The position numbers were made by a program, and so were the translations under genes. From Kribbella jejuensis (GTDB taxonomy: Bacteria > Actinomycetota > Actinomycetes > Propionibacteriales > Kribbellaceae), in the NCBI RefSeq assembly GCF_006715085.1, contig NZ_VFMM01000001.1, positions 3,596,001 through 3,660,000 on the forward strand: a DNA stretch of 64,000 nt. The letters run 5' to 3'. A model generated the notes under the pieces. It saw only the letters and a list, made by a program, of their open reading frames with translations, did no database searches and was not told where the DNA came from. Position 1 is the first letter of the stretch. Each line of letters opens with the position of its first letter. Positions 62,064 to 64,000 of this stretch are shown piece after piece.

Positions 62064-62902
62064 TGCATCACCACAACCACTACTACGGTCAGACGCACAT
62101 CCTGTCCCGGTACGCCGGGTTCGACTTCGACCATCCGCCGCGGCTGCGTGGGTACCTGCAGCACGGGTGGAACATCGGCTGCGGGTGGAACCCGGTGCAC
62201 GAGTTCTACGACGGCGCGTGGCGGTTCACCTGGAGCGACGCGCCTCGTCGCCGCGGGCATTCGCTCGGGCGGCGGAACTACCACAGCATCGGTGCCCCGT
62301 TCCTGTACCTGCTGGAGCTCGAGCCGGAGCCCACTGTGTTGGACCAAGATGGGCCGGTCGAGCGCGAGGGCACGCTGTGGTTCCTCTTCCACGGGTGGGA
62401 AGGCGGGAAGATCCACGGTGACCACCAGCGGCTGATCGACGAGATCCGGGAGACCGAGCCCGGCCCGGTGACGTTCAGCCTCTACTACACCGAGTACGAC
62501 CGGCCCGAGGTGCGCGGCTTCTACGAGGACGCCGGGTTCCGGGTGGTGTCGTTCGGGCGGCGCGGGTTCTCCTACGAGGGCACCGACCGGAGGTTCCTGT
62601 TCAAGCAGCTCGCCGAGCTGCGCAAGCACAAGCGGGTCGCGGCCAACCGGTTGTCGACGGCAATCTTCTACGGTGTCGCGGCCGGCTGCGAGCCCGCGGT
62701 GTACGGCGACCCGATGGAGATGGACGGCGAGAACCCGCTGTTCGGTGGGCAGAGCCGGATCGAACGGCTGTGGCCGGAGATGCTCGGCAAGACCGTCGAC
62801 CTCGAGGCCGCCCGCGCCACCACCGACCTCGAACTAGGTCGCCCCTGGATGATGCCCCCCGCAGAACTGCGGTCCCTGTTCGATTGGAGAGAGCGTGTTT
62901 GA
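62063..62902 (+). CDS. 'HGW' surface-glycan protein, copy 2
   Basis: A 279-aa homologue of the protein at 50487-51302: MHHHNHYYGQTHILSRYAGF, LRGYLQHGWNIGCGW, FTWSDAPRRRGHSLGRRNYHSIGAPFLYLL, FHGWEGGKIHGDHQRL, GPVTFSLYYTEYDRPEVRGFYEDAGFRVV, KQLAELRKHKRVAANRLSTAIFYGVAAG and VYGDPME are all shared. Conserved His, Trp, Asp and Arg positions suggest an enzyme. The ATG overlaps the GT2 stop, and its own stop overlaps the next gene by 8 bp, so GT2, HGW and Rossmann-like proteins are made together. Family and activity are not recognised. Confidence 0.75.
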   Translation: MHHHNHYYGQTHILSRYAGFDFDHPPRLRGYLQHGWNIGCGWNPVHEFYDGAWRFTWSDAPRRRGHSLGRRNYHSIGAPFLYLLELEPEPTVLDQDGPVEREGTLWFLFHGWEGGKIHGDHQRLIDEIRETEPGPVTFSLYYTEYDRPEVRGFYEDAGFRVVSFGRRGFSYEGTDRRFLFKQLAELRKHKRVAANRLSTAIFYGVAAGCEPAVYGDPMEMDGENPLFGGQSRIERLWPEMLGKTVDLEAARATTDLELGRPWMMPPAELRSLFDWRERV

Positions 62903-64000
62903 GGTTCAGGTGGTCCGCGGCGAGATGCAGCCGTGGACCGATCGTACGACGCCGCGCCCGGCGCTGGCCGCGCTGTTGACCGACGTCGTCCCCGCCAACC
63001 GGCGGACGCTGATCCTCGGGCCGCATGCGCCGCAGTTGATCGAGTCCGTGCTCGCGCACTCGTCCGACGTGACGATCCTCGTCCGGTCGGTCTCCGACGC
63101 GCAGCAGCTCGGCGAGGACTTCGGCCCCTGCCTACAGGTGATCGCGGGCGCACTGGACGGTTTGCAGACGCCGCCGTACGACGTGATCATCGCGTCGGAC
63201 GGGTTGGATCGGCTGCTGGGGTACGACAGTGCTGATCTGTCGTGGACCGCTCGGCTGGACGCCGTCGCCGCGCTCGCGACACCTGACGCGGTTGTCGTGC
63301 TCGGGCTGGAGAACGAGTTCTCGCTGCTGAACCTGCTGGACAGCCGGCCGCCCCACGAACGCCACGGCGACGACGAATGGCGGCCGCTGCACGACGATCC
63401 GACGCGCCCGGTGTCCGTGGATCAGTTCCGTACGGCGCTCCCGTGGCAGGCGGAGGTGTACGCCGACTTCGCGTCGCGCACTTATGTCCGCGCTGACGTG
63501 GCGTCCGCCGCTCGCCCCGGCGAACTCCCGACCCGCCTGGCAACAGCCGCCGTCGACCAAACCGACGTACCACTCCTGTCACCCGCCCACGAAGGCCTCG
63601 ACACCGCCGCCCGAGCCGGCCTCCTCGCGTCCGTCCCCACCGGCTGGCTAGCCATCATCGGCGCCCAACCCACCCACGACATCTACACAGAATCCGCCCA
63701 CACCGTCCTCACCGCCACCCAAACCCCCACCGGCTGGCACCTAACCACCACACCCGCCACCACCTCCGACACCTCCGACACCGCCTCCGACACGACCGGC
63801 GCTGCCGGCGAGCTGCTTGTGTTCGATCCGGGGGTTGTGCCCAGCACCATCTCTTCGGGTGTATCGGTGGAGAGTGTGTTGTTCCGGCTGGCTGCGGCTG
63901 AGGATGTGCCGGGGTTCAGGAAATTGGCGGCTGACCTCGGGGATTGGGTGACTGATTCGCGGGTGGTGCTTCGGTGGGATGACGTCGTTTATGACGGCGA
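62895..64000 (+). CDS. Rossmann-like surface-glycan protein, copy 2 (partial)
   Basis: About 368 residues from the GTG at 62895 (behind GGAGAG) to the right edge, where the gene continues. Residues 30-145 mirror the Rossmann-like protein at 51302-52720: RTLILGPHAPQLIESVLAHSSDVTILVRSVSDAQQL, YDVIIASDGLDRLLGYDSADLSWTARLDAVAALATPDAVVVLGLENEFSLLNLLDS. The two are clearly homologous but diverged. The DNA after about 63830 is lower in GC. It is coupled to HGW copy 2 by an 8-bp overlap. Function unknown. Confidence 0.7.
   Translation, partial: MFEVQVVRGEMQPWTDRTTPRPALAALLTDVVPANRRTLILGPHAPQLIESVLAHSSDVTILVRSVSDAQQLGEDFGPCLQVIAGALDGLQTPPYDVIIASDGLDRLLGYDSADLSWTARLDAVAALATPDAVVVLGLENEFSLLNLLDSRPPHERHGDDEWRPLHDDPTRPVSVDQFRTALPWQAEVYADFASRTYVRADVASAARPGELPTRLATAAVDQTDVPLLSPAHEGLDTAARAGLLASVPTGWLAIIGAQPTHDIYTESAHTVLTATQTPTGWHLTTTPATTSDTSDTASDTTGAAGELLVFDPGVVPSTISSGVSVESVLFRLAAAEDVPGFRKLAADLGDWVTDSRVVLRWDDVVYDG

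Overview
The window is very GC-rich, with dense short-spaced genes, GTG starts, many start-stop overlaps (ATGA, GTGA) and several apparently leaderless promoters. This fits a high-GC actinobacterium. Lon with a HAIR-type operator, the Crp/MarP/TlpA/Nth block, SigE-type ECF factors, DUF222-HNH proteins and a nonulosonic-acid cluster point to the Propionibacteriales, most like Kribbella or a relative. This is inference from gene content, not a database match.

Layout. 1-2774: end fragment of a CoA-transferase (scoA), a TPR protein, a CBM9-like protein and a small membrane protein. 2784-4862: lipB, a membrane J-domain protein and tRNA-Pro(CGG). 4887-23401: a block whose gene order resembles the Mycobacterium tuberculosis Rv3667-Rv3683 neighbourhood as I recall it: metallophosphoesterase, bifunctional PBP (ponA-type), two ArsA-family ATPases, DUF4177, RidA, NUDIX, MBL-fold, crp, nth, TlpA lipoprotein, CoA-type NUDIX, MarP, epoxide hydrolase and holin-like membrane protein. 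YqeY, lon, a YCII protein and a sigma/anti-sigma-like pair are interleaved, and whiB4 is absent from its expected place. 23448-27934: nhaA, a HAD/TetR divergent pair with a clear operator, a glutathionyl-hydroquinone-reductase-like protein and a GntR/UTRA regulator.

27935-29226 has no convincing gene. It holds two direct copies and one inverted copy of a long repeat whose core is a run of small hairpins with changing but complementary stems. 29227-39366: SIS protein, NAD(P)-binding protein with divergent HxlR regulator, MarR, acetyl-CoA synthetase, DUF402, a 4-TM protein, asparagine synthase with a MarR regulator, a secreted propeller and an ArsR-type regulator. 39467-42061 is a DUF222/HNH endonuclease with a giant pentapeptide-repeat insertion, followed by about 1 kb of non-coding tandem repeats. 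43086-46650 is a secreted GH87-type alpha-1,3-glucanase broken by a single-base frameshift. 46827-48817 is the acetate symporter ActP with its DUF485 partner.

48899-64000 (continuing past the edge) is a cell-surface glycan locus. PseB, PseC, an SpsF/PseF-like cytidylyltransferase, PseG and a WecD/PseH-like GNAT would make CMP-pseudaminic acid or a related nonulosonic acid. The PseI synthase is not in the window. With them are a GT2 glycosyltransferase with a teichoic-acid-type C-terminal extension, a large polytopic membrane protein, a VapBC toxin-antitoxin pair, and two copies of an unrecognised two-gene module: an 'HGW' protein of 271/279 aa plus a Rossmann-like protein. Teichulosonic (nonulosonic) acids are known wall polymers of Kribbella and Actinoplanes, so I read this locus as a wall-polymer system in which the HGW proteins may be uncharacterised transferases.
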